A stretch of DNA of 64,000 nucleotides from Archangium violaceum Cb vi76 (GTDB taxonomy: Bacteria; Myxococcota; Myxococcia; Myxococcales; Myxococcaceae): positions 1-64,000 of the forward strand of contig NZ_JPMI01000026.1 in assembly GCF_000733295.1 (NCBI RefSeq), written 5' to 3'. The translations under genes and the position numbers were made by a program. Below the pieces are notes generated by a model, which did no database searches, had not been told where the DNA came from, and saw nothing but the letters and a program-made list of their open reading frames with translations. Positions 45,798 to 54,273 of this stretch are shown piece by piece (position 1 is the first letter of the stretch; each line of letters starts with the position of its first letter).

Positions 45798-45845
45798 CCC
45801 TATAGTACCGGGAGCAGCCTTCCCCCCACCTCTCCCGGAGATGCG

Positions 45846-47177
45846 ATGTCGAAGAGCCCCCGCCTGGCTTCCCAGGGTCTGTCCCATCAAGACGTGCTCG
45901 CCCGGATGCGCGCGATGCGCACCGAGGACGCACGCTGGCAGGAGGGCCGGACGTGGAGTCTCGTCTACAACGCGGGAGAGGACATCCGCCGGGTGGCGGC
46001 CGAGGCCTATACCGAGTTCATGTCGGAGAATGGCCTCAGCCCCCTGGCCTTCCCCAGCCTGAGGCGCTTCGAGGCCGAGGTGCTCACCATCGCGGCGGAT
46101 CTCTTCCACGGCCCCACCGCCGCCGGGACGATGACGTCCGGTGGCACCGAGTCCATCCTCATGGCCATCAAGACGGCCCGGGACTTCGCTCGCGCCGAGC
46201 GTGGCATCACCGAGCCGGAGATGGTGCTGCCCGCCTCCGTCCACCCCGCCTTCCAGAAGGCCGCCCACTACTTCGGGGTGAAGCCCATCAACGTCCCCGT
46301 CGCGTCCGACTTCCGCGCGGATGTGGAGGCCATGCGCGCCGCCGTGGGCCCGCGCACCGTGCTCGTCGTCGGCTCGGCGCCCTCCTACCCGCACGGGGTG
46401 ATGGACCCCATCTCCGAGCTCGCCGCCATGGCCCAGGAGAAGGGTGTCCTCTTCCACGTGGATGCCTGTCTCGGCGGATTCCTGCTGCCCTTCGCGAAGC
46501 GGCTCGGCCACGACATCCCCGACTTCGACTTCACCGTGCCCGGCGTCACCAGCCTGTCGGCGGACCTGCACAAGTATGGCTACGCCGCCAAGGGCGCCTC
46601 CATCGTGCTCTACCGCACGCCCGAGTTGCGCCGGCACCAGTTCTTCACCTACGCGGGTTGGAGCGGCGGCATCTACGCCTCTCCCTCCATGGCCGGCACC
46701 CGCCCCGGTGGTGCCATCGCCGCGGCCTGGGCCATCCTCAAGTACCTCGGCGAGGAGGGTTACCTGCGGCTGGCCCGCACGGTGCTCGATACCTCGAAGT
46801 CGCTGCGCGAGGGCATCGCCGCCATCCCCGGGTTGAAGCTGCTGGGCAAGCCTTCGCTCAGCATCTTCGCCTTCTCCTCGGACACGCTGGACGTCTACGC
46901 GCTGGGCGATGCCATGGAGGCGCGCGGCTGGAAGCTGGACCGGCAGATGATGCCTCCCGCGCTGCACCTGATGGTGACGCCGGCCCATGCGGCGGTGGTG
47001 AAGCCCTTCCTCGCGGACCTGCGCGCGTGCGCCACCAGCCTCGCCTCTGGTGAGCCCGCTCCGGATGGCAGCGCCGCCATGTACGGCATGCTCGGCGCCC
47101 TCCCCGACCCCAAGGACGCCGAGGGCTTCATCCTCCAATTCATGGACGGGCTGTACGACGTCCCCGAGCAGGAGTGA
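45846..47177 (+). CDS. PLP-dependent sphingosine-1-phosphate lyase-like enzyme
   Basis: 443 residues, group II decarboxylase/S1P-lyase fold. Visible: TAAGTMTSGGTESILMAIKT (cofactor phosphate), VLFHVDACLGGFLLPF (Asp to the ring N), SLSADLHKYGYAAKG with the Schiff-base Lys, and HQFFTYAGWSGGIYAS. No N-terminal membrane helix, as in bacterial soluble homologues. S1P lyases cleave phosphorylated sphingoid bases; whether this one acts on myxobacterial sphingolipids or another phospho-amino alcohol is open. Starts 50 bp after the terminator and 4 bp before the permease gene, forming a separate operon. Confidence 0.85.
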   Translation: MSKSPRLASQGLSHQDVLARMRAMRTEDARWQEGRTWSLVYNAGEDIRRVAAEAYTEFMSENGLSPLAFPSLRRFEAEVLTIAADLFHGPTAAGTMTSGGTESILMAIKTARDFARAERGITEPEMVLPASVHPAFQKAAHYFGVKPINVPVASDFRADVEAMRAAVGPRTVLVVGSAPSYPHGVMDPISELAAMAQEKGVLFHVDACLGGFLLPFAKRLGHDIPDFDFTVPGVTSLSADLHKYGYAAKGASIVLYRTPELRRHQFFTYAGWSGGIYASPSMAGTRPGGAIAAAWAILKYLGEEGYLRLARTVLDTSKSLREGIAAIPGLKLLGKPSLSIFAFSSDTLDVYALGDAMEARGWKLDRQMMPPALHLMVTPAHAAVVKPFLADLRACATSLASGEPAPDGSAAMYGMLGALPDPKDAEGFILQFMDGLYDVPEQE

Positions 47178-47181
47178 GCCC

Positions 47182-48318
47182 ATGACCTCCATGGGGCTCT
47201 TCCAGGTGCTCGCGCTCGTGGGCTTCCCCGGGCTCTCCCTGCTCGCCGCGCGCCACCTCAAACCCGTGGCCTGGGTGGGCCCCGTGGTCGTCTGTTATGC
47301 CTTCGGCATCATCCTCGGCAACATCCCGGGGCTGGGGCTGCAGGAGCGGCTGAGTCTCTCGGTCAGCGAGGCGGCCGTGCCGCTGGCCATCCCCCTGCTC
47401 CTCTTCACCACGAACGTGCCCCGGTGGATGCGGCTCGCGCGGCCCACGCTGCTGTCCTTCGGCCTCGCGTGCCTGTCCGCCATGGTGAGCGCCGCCGTCG
47501 TGGGCTTCGCCTTGTCGGACCGCTCGGACGAGTGGTGGAAGATGTCCGGCATGCTGGTGGGCGTCTACACCGGCGGCACCGCCAACATGAACGCCATCGG
47601 CCTGGCGCTCCGCGTCCGCGAGGAGACCCTCATCCTCCTCAACACCGCGGACATCATCGTTGGCGCCGTCTACCTCCTCATCCTGGTGACGGTGGCCCAG
47701 CGGATCGCCCTGCTCTTCCTGCCCCGCTTCCCGAATGCCACCGGCTGGGATGACGGTGAGGCGCAGGAGGCGGAAGGAACCGGGGGATTCACCTGGAGCC
47801 AGGCGCGCGGCATGGCACTGGCCTTCCTCCTCGCCGCGCTCATCGTGGGCGTGTCCGTGGGCGGGACGCTCCTGGTGTTCGGCGGGATGGAGGCACCGGT
47901 GGTGCTGCTGCTCATCACCTCGCTGAGTCTGGCCGCGTCCTTCCTGCCCTCCGTGCGCGAGCTGCCCGGCAGCTACGCCATGGGAGACTACGCACTGCTC
48001 GTCTTCTGCGTGGCCGTCGGCACGCTCGCGGACGCGAGCCGCATGCGCGACACGGGCCTCTTCGTCTTCGTCTTCTGCGCGGGCATGGTGGTGCTCGCCG
48101 TGGGGATGCACTTCGCCCTCGCCGCCCTCTTCCGCATCGACGCGGACACCGCCCTCATCACCTCCACCGCCACCATCTTCGGTCCCCCCTTCATCGGTCC
48201 GGTGGCACGCGCCCTGGGCAACCGCGAGCTCATGGTGTCCGGTCTCACCACCGGCATCATGGGCTACGCGGTGGGCACCTATCTCGGACTTGCCGTGGCC
48301 TGGTTGCTGCGGCCCTGA
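47182..48318 (+). CDS. DUF819-family membrane permease
   Basis: 378 residues, about ten membrane helices (for example VLALVGFPGLSLLAA, LSFGLACLSAMVSAAVVGFA, LAFLLAALIVGVSVGG). The family motif GMLVGVYTGGTANMNAIGLAL in the first half, and TSTATIFGPPFIGPVARALG in the second, show the inverted two-half layout of DUF819/YjcL proteins, thought to be transporters. AGGAG precedes ATG 47182. It is co-transcribed with the S1P-lyase-like enzyme, so it may import that enzyme's substrate or export a product (inference). Confidence 0.85.
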   Translation: MTSMGLFQVLALVGFPGLSLLAARHLKPVAWVGPVVVCYAFGIILGNIPGLGLQERLSLSVSEAAVPLAIPLLLFTTNVPRWMRLARPTLLSFGLACLSAMVSAAVVGFALSDRSDEWWKMSGMLVGVYTGGTANMNAIGLALRVREETLILLNTADIIVGAVYLLILVTVAQRIALLFLPRFPNATGWDDGEAQEAEGTGGFTWSQARGMALAFLLAALIVGVSVGGTLLVFGGMEAPVVLLLITSLSLAASFLPSVRELPGSYAMGDYALLVFCVAVGTLADASRMRDTGLFVFVFCAGMVVLAVGMHFALAALFRIDADTALITSTATIFGPPFIGPVARALGNRELMVSGLTTGIMGYAVGTYLGLAVAWLLRP

Positions 48319-48335
48319 CGTACCTGGAGTCTTCC

Positions 48336-49694
48336 ATGCATCCGATTCGGACAACGTGGGCAGTGGTGCTCTCCGCCGCGCTGGCCACCGCCCCCGCGTG
48401 GGCGGAAGAGGCCCCCAAGCAAGCCCTCGAGGCCCCCGGCCCCGAGCCCCTCCCCACACCCCAGCCCGCTCCCGCGCCCCGGACGGGCTGGGGCGTGCAG
48501 GGCCTGCCGCTGGTCAACTTCAACAGCGACGAGGGCTTCGGGTATGGCGCCCGGTTGATGGTGGTGGACTCGGGCGATGGGACCCAGCGGCCCTACCGCA
48601 TGGCCTTCATCGCGCAGTTCTTCCAGACGACCAATGGGGTGGGCATGCACCGCCTCATCATGGATGCGCCGGGCTTCCTGTCCTCCCCCTGGCGATTGAC
48701 CTCGGACGTCAGCCTGCTCAATGACCGGTTCTCGCCGTACTACGGCCTGGGGAGCTCGGCGGGGTACGAGCCCGCCTTCGCCGCGTGCGAGGACCGCGGT
48801 GCCCTGGCGTCGAACCCGAACGCCTGCCCGGGCAACCCGGACTTCCGCGGCCTGCGCTACTACACCTTCGAGCAACGCTCCCTGCCCAGCGTGATGCTGA
48901 ACGTGCGCCGGCCCCTGATCGGCCCCTTGCAGGTGGCGCTGGGTTATCGCTTCCGCCTCACCACCGTGCGGACACGCTACAACGCGGAGGATCTGGGACA
49001 GGCGAGGAGCTCCCGGCTGATGGAGGACGCCCACGCGGGAATGCTCACCGGGCTGAACGGTGACTCGGACGCGCCGGACGTCTTCCGCACCGCCGAGGTC
49101 ACCGCCGGCCTGCTGTTGGACCTGCGCGACAACGAGCCGGCACCCCTGCGCGGCATGTTCCACGAGCTCGCGCTGCGCGGGGCCACCGGGGTGACGGGCA
49201 GCGCCTTCTCATACTGGGGCGCCACCGCCAACCTGCGCTTCTACCACCCCGTGTTCGACGACCGGCTCGTGGCCGCCCTGCGCCTCTTCGTCGATGTCAT
49301 GGGCGGAGATGTTCCCTTCTTCCTCCTCTCCTCCTTCAGCGGCGTGGAGTGGCGCGAGGGCTGGGGCGGCATCGGCGGCGTGTACACCGCCCGCGGCATC
49401 ATCAAGAACCGGCTCCAGGGCCAGGTGAAGGCGCTCGCCAACGGAGAGCTGCGCTGGAAGTTCCTCTCGGTGGCTCCGTGGAATCAGCAGCTGGACTTCA
49501 CCCTCGTCACGTTCCTCGACGCCGGTCAGGCCTGGGCCGATCTGCGTTTCCTGGACGGGGGGCGCCCTCGCTACGCGGGCGGCGGCGGGCTTCGCATCGC
49601 CTGGCAGGACAACTTCATCCTCCGGCTCGACTACGGCGTCAGCCCGAGTGATGGCACTTCGGGGTTCTACCTGGACTTCAACCACCTGTTCTGA
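48336..49694 (+). CDS. Omp85/BamA-type surface antigen barrel protein
   Basis: 452 residues. Signal peptide (TWAVVLSAALATAPAWA), a Pro-rich linker (EALEAPGPEPLPTPQPAPAP), then a bacterial surface antigen (D15) barrel without POTRA domains: LPLVNFNSDEGFGYGARLMV at the start, GLLLDLRDNEPAPLRGMFHE in the middle, a VYTARG-type motif (GVYTARGIIKNRLQGQV, compare VRGF/RGY in Omp85) and a terminal strand ending in Phe. It follows the permease by 17 bp, so an outer-membrane partner for transport is possible. Confidence 0.88.
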   Translation: MHPIRTTWAVVLSAALATAPAWAEEAPKQALEAPGPEPLPTPQPAPAPRTGWGVQGLPLVNFNSDEGFGYGARLMVVDSGDGTQRPYRMAFIAQFFQTTNGVGMHRLIMDAPGFLSSPWRLTSDVSLLNDRFSPYYGLGSSAGYEPAFAACEDRGALASNPNACPGNPDFRGLRYYTFEQRSLPSVMLNVRRPLIGPLQVALGYRFRLTTVRTRYNAEDLGQARSSRLMEDAHAGMLTGLNGDSDAPDVFRTAEVTAGLLLDLRDNEPAPLRGMFHELALRGATGVTGSAFSYWGATANLRFYHPVFDDRLVAALRLFVDVMGGDVPFFLLSSFSGVEWREGWGGIGGVYTARGIIKNRLQGQVKALANGELRWKFLSVAPWNQQLDFTLVTFLDAGQAWADLRFLDGGRPRYAGGGGLRIAWQDNFILRLDYGVSPSDGTSGFYLDFNHLF

Positions 49695-49696
49695 GG

Positions 49697-50305
49697 TTAC
49701 TGCCCCAGGGCGCGCTCGATTCGCGCTCGCAGCGCGGCCTCCGAGAGCGCGCCCCGCTGCGCGTCCACCACCCGGCCCTCCCGGTCCAGGAAGTAGAGCG
49801 TCGGCAACGCCGTCACCTGGAACGCCGCCGCCATCTCGTCCGGCGCGTACACCACGTACGGCGCCAGGTCCGGCATGCGGCTGATGATGAACTCCTCCAC
49901 GAACAGCGGCGCGTCCGGCATCTCGTCCCGGCTCGCCGCAACGAACACCAGCCCCTTCGGCTCGTACTCCTTCGCCAGCTTGATGAGGTGCGGCATCTCC
50001 GCCTGGCACGGCGGGCACCACGTCGCCCAGAAGTCCAGCATCACCACCTTGCCCCGCAGATCCGACAGCGACAGCTTCTTGCCGTCATACGTCTGCATCG
50101 ACACCGACGGCGCCGACATCCCATCCGACGCCAGCCGCCCCCTCAGCGCCTCCTGCACGCCCAGGTACCCCAACCCCGCCAGGCCCAGCAGCGCCGTCAC
50201 CACCAGCAGCACCTTGCTCCAACCCTGGCGCTCGGGCGCCGGCGTGCTCCCCTCGCCCACCTGCTCCGGCCGTCCCTCGGTGTCCGCGTTCCGCTGCTCC
50301 GTCAC
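49697..50305 (-). CDS. TlpA-like thioredoxin-fold protein
   Basis: 202 residues from GTG 50305, which overlaps the upstream stop by four bases and has GAGGAG before it. One N-terminal membrane anchor (VLLVVTALLGLAGLGYLG), then a thioredoxin fold with DFWATWCPPCQAEMP (active CxxC near residue 95) and the cis-Pro in VTALPTLYFLDREG. Exported disulfide reductase/redoxin, as used in cytochrome c maturation or resistance to oxidants. A downstream partner of the CFI-box protein gene. Confidence 0.9.
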   Translation of the reverse strand: MTEQRNADTEGRPEQVGEGSTPAPERQGWSKVLLVVTALLGLAGLGYLGVQEALRGRLASDGMSAPSVSMQTYDGKKLSLSDLRGKVVMLDFWATWCPPCQAEMPHLIKLAKEYEPKGLVFVAASRDEMPDAPLFVEEFIISRMPDLAPYVVYAPDEMAAAFQVTALPTLYFLDREGRVVDAQRGALSEAALRARIERALGQ

Positions 50306-51384
50306 GTGCCTGCGCTCCTCGTCGTCTTCAACACCCGGTGCACCTGCTTCAGCACCCCCCGCACTCCCCGCCTCACCCCAGGCCTCCTCACCACCCACTC
50401 CGCCACCCCTGGCCCATACCGGTAGTACACCCGGATGAATTCCCGCCCCACCCCGTGGCGGCGCAACACCTCGTCCCGGAACTCCCGGAACGCCACCAGC
50501 TCCGGAGCCCCCTCGCCGAACGCCGCCGTCACCACGAAGCACGAGCCCGCCGGCGAAATCCACATCAGCCGGTCGTTCGTCAGGTTGCGCACCACCTTCA
50601 GCTCGCGCGCCTCGGTGTACAGGAAGACCAGCAGGTCCCTCCTCGCCACCGGGAACTCCTCGCCGCTCGCCTCCTCGAACTCGATGCGCGAGCTGCCCGA
50701 GCCCCTCACCTCGTCCACCGTGAAGAAGTAGCGCCGCGAGCTGCTCTTGTGCTCGATCTCCAGTCCGCGCAGCTCACCGAAGTACGCGAGGAACGGCGTG
50801 CCGCACGCCGGGCACACGTAGCGGCGCGTCCCCGGCCCCGGCACGAACCCGAAGTCGTTGATGCGCTTGCAGCCCGTGTTGGGGCAGATGAGCTTCACCT
50901 GCGCCACCGATTCCTGCCGCGGGTCGTACCGCGAGGCCCCCGACGCCCGGTCGTACACCGCCGGGACCACCGCCTCCTTCGTCCCGAGCGCCCGCGTGGG
51001 ATGTGCCTGGCGCTCCAGCTCGATCGCCCGCCGCCACGCCTCCTCCGCCTGCACCAGCCTCCCGCCCACCGTGTGGCACAGCGCCTCGCCGTGCGCCTTC
51101 AGCGCCGCGAGGATGCGCTCCGTGGCTTCCCAGTGTCCCGCCTCGCGAGCCACCGCCAACGCCATCGCCAGCACCTTCTCCAGCTCTGGCAACAGCGCCT
51201 CGGCCGCCTTCCGGGCGGGGTCCTCCGCCCGGTGGTACACCGGTGGCTCCGGAATCCGGGCGAACAACGCCAAGGCTTGCGCGCGCAACTGCTCCTGCGC
51301 TTCCTGCGCTCGCGGGAGGGAGATCGTCGCCGCCCGCTTCTGGGCGGCCTGGAAGAGCTCTTCGGGCTGCAAGGCCGCGCACAT
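50302..51384 (-). CDS. CFI-box C-terminal protein with zinc ribbon
   Basis: 360 residues, no signal peptide. An N-terminal helical part (residues 1-150) is followed by a zinc ribbon LICPNTGCKRIN ... YVCPACGTPF (170-215), a beta part, and the C-terminal CFI-box module: CFVVTAAFGEGAPELVAFRE, FRDEVLRRHGVGREFIRVYY, then a basic membrane-like end (GVAEWVVRRPGVRRG). In CFI-box-CTERM proteins this module (CFIATAAYG...) is thought to be a sorting signal; here CFI is CFV. Coupled to the TlpA gene. Confidence 0.75.
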   Translation of the reverse strand: MCAALQPEELFQAAQKRAATISLPRAQEAQEQLRAQALALFARIPEPPVYHRAEDPARKAAEALLPELEKVLAMALAVAREAGHWEATERILAALKAHGEALCHTVGGRLVQAEEAWRRAIELERQAHPTRALGTKEAVVPAVYDRASGASRYDPRQESVAQVKLICPNTGCKRINDFGFVPGPGTRRYVCPACGTPFLAYFGELRGLEIEHKSSSRRYFFTVDEVRGSGSSRIEFEEASGEEFPVARRDLLVFLYTEARELKVVRNLTNDRLMWISPAGSCFVVTAAFGEGAPELVAFREFRDEVLRRHGVGREFIRVYYRYGPGVAEWVVRRPGVRRGVRGVLKQVHRVLKTTRSAGT

Positions 51385-51485
51385 TAGAGGGCCCCCCGCT
51401 CGCTGTCAGCGCCCTTCCCCACCTCCTGCCAGAAACTGGCCGACTCCCCCTCCCCCGTGTATGAGGGGGTAGGAGGATGTAAACC

Positions 51486-51776
51486 ATGGGCTTCTTGAAG
51501 TTCCTGGTGTGGACGGGCTGTGCGGTGGGACTCGGGGTCTTCCTGGCGATCGGTGAGATCGATGGACGGACGCCGATGGAGTACGCGCAGCGGGAGTGGA
51601 AGCGCCACGTCCAGCCGGCGAAGGTGGAGCGGGTGAAGGGCGAGCTGAGGGAGGCGCTCGACGACGCCAAGGAGACCGTCACCCGGACGACGAAGCAGGC
51701 CGCCGCGGCGCCGCGCGAGCGCATCACCAATGAGGATCGCGCGGCGATCGACAAAATCATCGCCCAGAAGAAGTAG
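51486..51776 (+). CDS. Small single-pass membrane protein
   Basis: 96 residues. One N-terminal membrane helix (FLVWTGCAVGLGVFLAIG) and a charged helical cytosolic or periplasmic tail (RVKGELREALDDAKETVT) typical of YtxH-like small proteins. AGGAGG lies 12 bases before ATG 51486. No catalytic feature. It is 90 bp upstream of the HtrA-like gene in the same direction. Confidence 0.75.
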   Translation: MGFLKFLVWTGCAVGLGVFLAIGEIDGRTPMEYAQREWKRHVQPAKVERVKGELREALDDAKETVTRTTKQAAAAPRERITNEDRAAIDKIIAQKK

Positions 51777-51866
51777 GGTTCCCCACCCTTGCCGGCCGCC
51801 CCGCTTCCCCTCTGGACCCCCCCTCCCTAGCTTCTTGCGAGGCGGGCGGGGGTCGGAGGCGGGACG

Positions 51867-53024
51867 ATGACGGGTGGACGGTGGTGGTGGGGTGTCTCGC
51901 TGGCGACAGTGCTGTGCGGCACCCTGGGTGCGCCAGCGTGGGGCGCGCGGCGGGGAGAGGGCGAGCGGCTGTGGGTGGAGGCGCAACAGCGCTCCGTCCG
52001 AGAGGAGCGCTCGGTGTTGAGCCAGGTGGCCCGGTCGGCCATGCCCGCGGTGGTGTCCATCACCACGGTGCAGCCGGGCACCACCGCCGATGGCGAGCAG
52101 CAGAAGGGCATCGGCTCGGGCGTCCTCATCCATCCGGACGGCTACATCCTCACCAGCGCCCACGTGATTGAAGGCGCGGAGGGCATCTCCGTCTCGGTGC
52201 TCTCCGAGCGGGGCTACCCCGAGGAGTACCCCGCGGAGCTGGTGGGCGAGGACGAGCGCACGGACTTCGCGCTGTTGAAGATCGACGCGGGCCGCAAGCT
52301 GCCGGTGCTGAAGCTGGCGTCGGCGTCGCGGGTGGACGTGGGCGACTGGGTGGTGGTGATCGGCAACCCCTTCGGGCTGACGCACTCGGTGACGGCGGGC
52401 GTGGTGAGCGCCAAGGGCCGCACGGACGTGACGCCCAACGGCCGGGACGGGGACTTCGACTACATGCAGGTGGACGCCTCCATCAACCCGGGCAACTCGG
52501 GGGGGCCGGTGCTGGACGTGCACGGGGACGTGGTGGCCATCGCCAACGCCGTCAACGTGGCGGGCCAGGGCATCGGCTTCGCCATCCCGGTGGACATCGC
52601 CAAGGCGGTGGTGCCGCACCTGCGGAAGTACGGGCGCGTGCGCCGCGGGTGGATGGGCGTGTCCGTGCTGGACTGCACCCCGGACGCCATCGAGGCCTAC
52701 GGGCTGGCGAACGCCCGGGGCGTGGTGGTGTCCGAGGTGACGGATGGGGGCCCCGCCTCGCGCGCCGGGCTCCAGGTGGGCGACGTCATCGAGGCCCTGG
52801 ACACCGCGAAGGTGGAGCGCGCCGCCAGGCTGCGCTGGCAGGTGGCGGCCCAGGGCGTGGGCCGCAGCGTGGTCCTCCGGGTGCGCCGGGGGGAGCGGCC
52901 CCTGAAGCTCCGGGTGAGGCTCGAGGAGCTCCCCGCCGAGGTCCAGCAGGCCGCCAAGGGGCCCCCGGCGAGCGAGCAGCCAGGGGTGGGGGGCAGCGGC
53001 GGCCCGGACGCCCCCTCCCCGTAA
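51867..53024 (+). CDS. HtrA/DegP-like serine protease (one PDZ)
   Basis: 385 residues with signal peptide (GVSLATVLCGTLGAPAWG). The trypsin-like domain contains the triad: His98 in TSAHV, Asp132 in RTDFALLKID and Ser210 in PGNSGGPVLD. One PDZ domain follows (GWMGVSVLDCTPDAIEAYGL, GGPASRAGLQVGDVIEALD) and a Gly/Pro-rich tail. Periplasmic quality control protease of the DegS/DegQ kind, with a single PDZ. No membrane anchor other than the signal. Confidence 0.93.
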   Translation: MTGGRWWWGVSLATVLCGTLGAPAWGARRGEGERLWVEAQQRSVREERSVLSQVARSAMPAVVSITTVQPGTTADGEQQKGIGSGVLIHPDGYILTSAHVIEGAEGISVSVLSERGYPEEYPAELVGEDERTDFALLKIDAGRKLPVLKLASASRVDVGDWVVVIGNPFGLTHSVTAGVVSAKGRTDVTPNGRDGDFDYMQVDASINPGNSGGPVLDVHGDVVAIANAVNVAGQGIGFAIPVDIAKAVVPHLRKYGRVRRGWMGVSVLDCTPDAIEAYGLANARGVVVSEVTDGGPASRAGLQVGDVIEALDTAKVERAARLRWQVAAQGVGRSVVLRVRRGERPLKLRVRLEELPAEVQQAAKGPPASEQPGVGGSGGPDAPSP

Positions 53025-53166
53025 GCCGGAAAACGGGGGATGCGCCCGCATCCCCGCCTGCCTCCTTGCGTTCCGATACGGCCAGAGCTACAGACAGCGC
53101 CTTTGCACGCCCCGCGGGTCTCCCCATGGTGACGCGAGGCACCGTTATCGCAACAGGAGCATTTCC

Positions 53167-53436
53167 ATGGCTGAAGCACAGAAGACGACCCTGAAGAAGT
53201 GGCCGCGCGTGGCCAAGGCCGGTGGCAAGAAGGCCTGCACCGTCGAGGGCTGCAAGCGTCCCTACCGCGCCAAGAGCTACTGCTTCTTCCACTTCAAGAA
53301 GTGGCGGCAGGGCGAGCTGCCCCACTCCCGTTACCGCACCTGCTCCAAGCCGGACTGCCGCGTGAAGACGTCCAAGGCCGGTCTGTGCGAGAAGCACTAC
53401 GGAGAGACGTACAAGAAGGCCGAAGCCGCCGCCTAG
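53167..53436 (+). CDS. Small protein with two C-x4-C-x~10-C-x2-H modules
   Basis: 89 residues, Lys-rich. Two repeats fit a zinc-binding pattern: CTVEGCKRPYRAKSYCFFHF and CSKPDCRVKTSKAGLCEKHY. The regular spacing (Cys, Cys, Cys, His) and the basic background suggest a small zinc-coordinating nucleic-acid or ribosome-associated protein. Similar proteins in myxobacteria are annotated as vegetative proteins of unknown role. ACAGGAG precedes ATG 53167. Convergent with the methyltransferase gene, whose 3' end overlaps its stop by four bases. Confidence 0.75.
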   Translation: MAEAQKTTLKKWPRVAKAGGKKACTVEGCKRPYRAKSYCFFHFKKWRQGELPHSRYRTCSKPDCRVKTSKAGLCEKHYGETYKKAEAAA

Positions 53437-54221
53437 CCGTCCTGGCCGGGGCCTCGCGAGGGCGCTCCCTTCCCGGGAGTGCCCTTCCCCCCGCCCATCG
53501 CTCGTCCCACGTGCTTGAAGGCCGTGAGCCACAGCTCCGCCTCGCGCTGGGTGAGCTCCGCACGCAACAGACTCCGCTCCAGCTCCATCAGGATGTGCTC
53601 CGGCGCCTGCGGGTTGAGGAACTGCGCCTCCAGCATCACCTGGCGCATCCGCTCGCCCAGCGCGCGCACCGTCCCCATCTTCGCGCCCTCCTGCTCCGGG
53701 GCCACCGGCGCCACGGGCTGCTCCGCGAGCTTCCGGCCCTCGCGCGAACACAGATAGAGGAGCACCGCCGTCGCCTGGGCGAGGTTCATGGACGGCTGCA
53801 CCTCGCTGGTGGGGATGACGAGGAAGTCCGTGCAGAAGGCCAGCTCCTCGTTGGACAGCCCCCGCTGTTCACCCCCCATCACCAGCGCCACCCTCCCCCG
53901 CCGGCTCTGATCCGCCAGCCGCGCCATCGCCTCCTCGGGGGTGAGCGCCGTGCGGCCCTCGAGCTGTGTGCGAGAAGTGGTGCCAACCGCGTACACGCAG
54001 TCCTTGAGGGCCTCGGGGAGGTTCTGGGCCACGGCCATGGCGTCCAGGACGGAGTCGCTTTTGACCGCGAGGCGCTCGGCCGCTCGGAAGGCGTAGGTGG
54101 CGGGGTCGGACAAGATGAGACGGGAGAATCCGAAATTGGCCATCACCCGGGCCACCGCCCCCAGGTTGTCCGGTGATCGCGTCTGGTGGAGGACGACGGT
54201 CAAGTTCACGGCCGCGAGCAT
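53433..54221 (-). CDS. SPOUT RNA 2'-O-methyltransferase (TrmJ-like)
   Basis: 262 residues. SPOUT trefoil-knot motifs are clear: LHQTRSPDNLGAVARVMANF (motif 1), ALVMGGEQRGLSNEELAF (motif 2) and IPTSEVQPSMNLAQATAVLL (motif 3). A C-terminal helical extension (residues 170-262) is as in TrmJ, which methylates tRNA position 32. A Gly-rich tail is extra. Either tRNA Cm32/Um32 methylation or a related rRNA site is expected. Confidence 0.88.
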   Translation of the reverse strand: MLAAVNLTVVLHQTRSPDNLGAVARVMANFGFSRLILSDPATYAFRAAERLAVKSDSVLDAMAVAQNLPEALKDCVYAVGTTSRTQLEGRTALTPEEAMARLADQSRRGRVALVMGGEQRGLSNEELAFCTDFLVIPTSEVQPSMNLAQATAVLLYLCSREGRKLAEQPVAPVAPEQEGAKMGTVRALGERMRQVMLEAQFLNPQAPEHILMELERSLLRAELTQREAELWLTAFKHVGRAMGGGKGTPGKGAPSRGPGQDG

Positions 54222-54273
54222 GCCTCCGAGTTTAGCTTTCCGTGTCAGACCCGCATCGGTATATTCCCGGGTG

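Noticed and set aside
45846-47177. S1P-lyase-like gene as part of the cyclitol operon
   Set aside because: A strong terminator and a fresh 50-bp gap separate it; kept as a neighbouring unit only.
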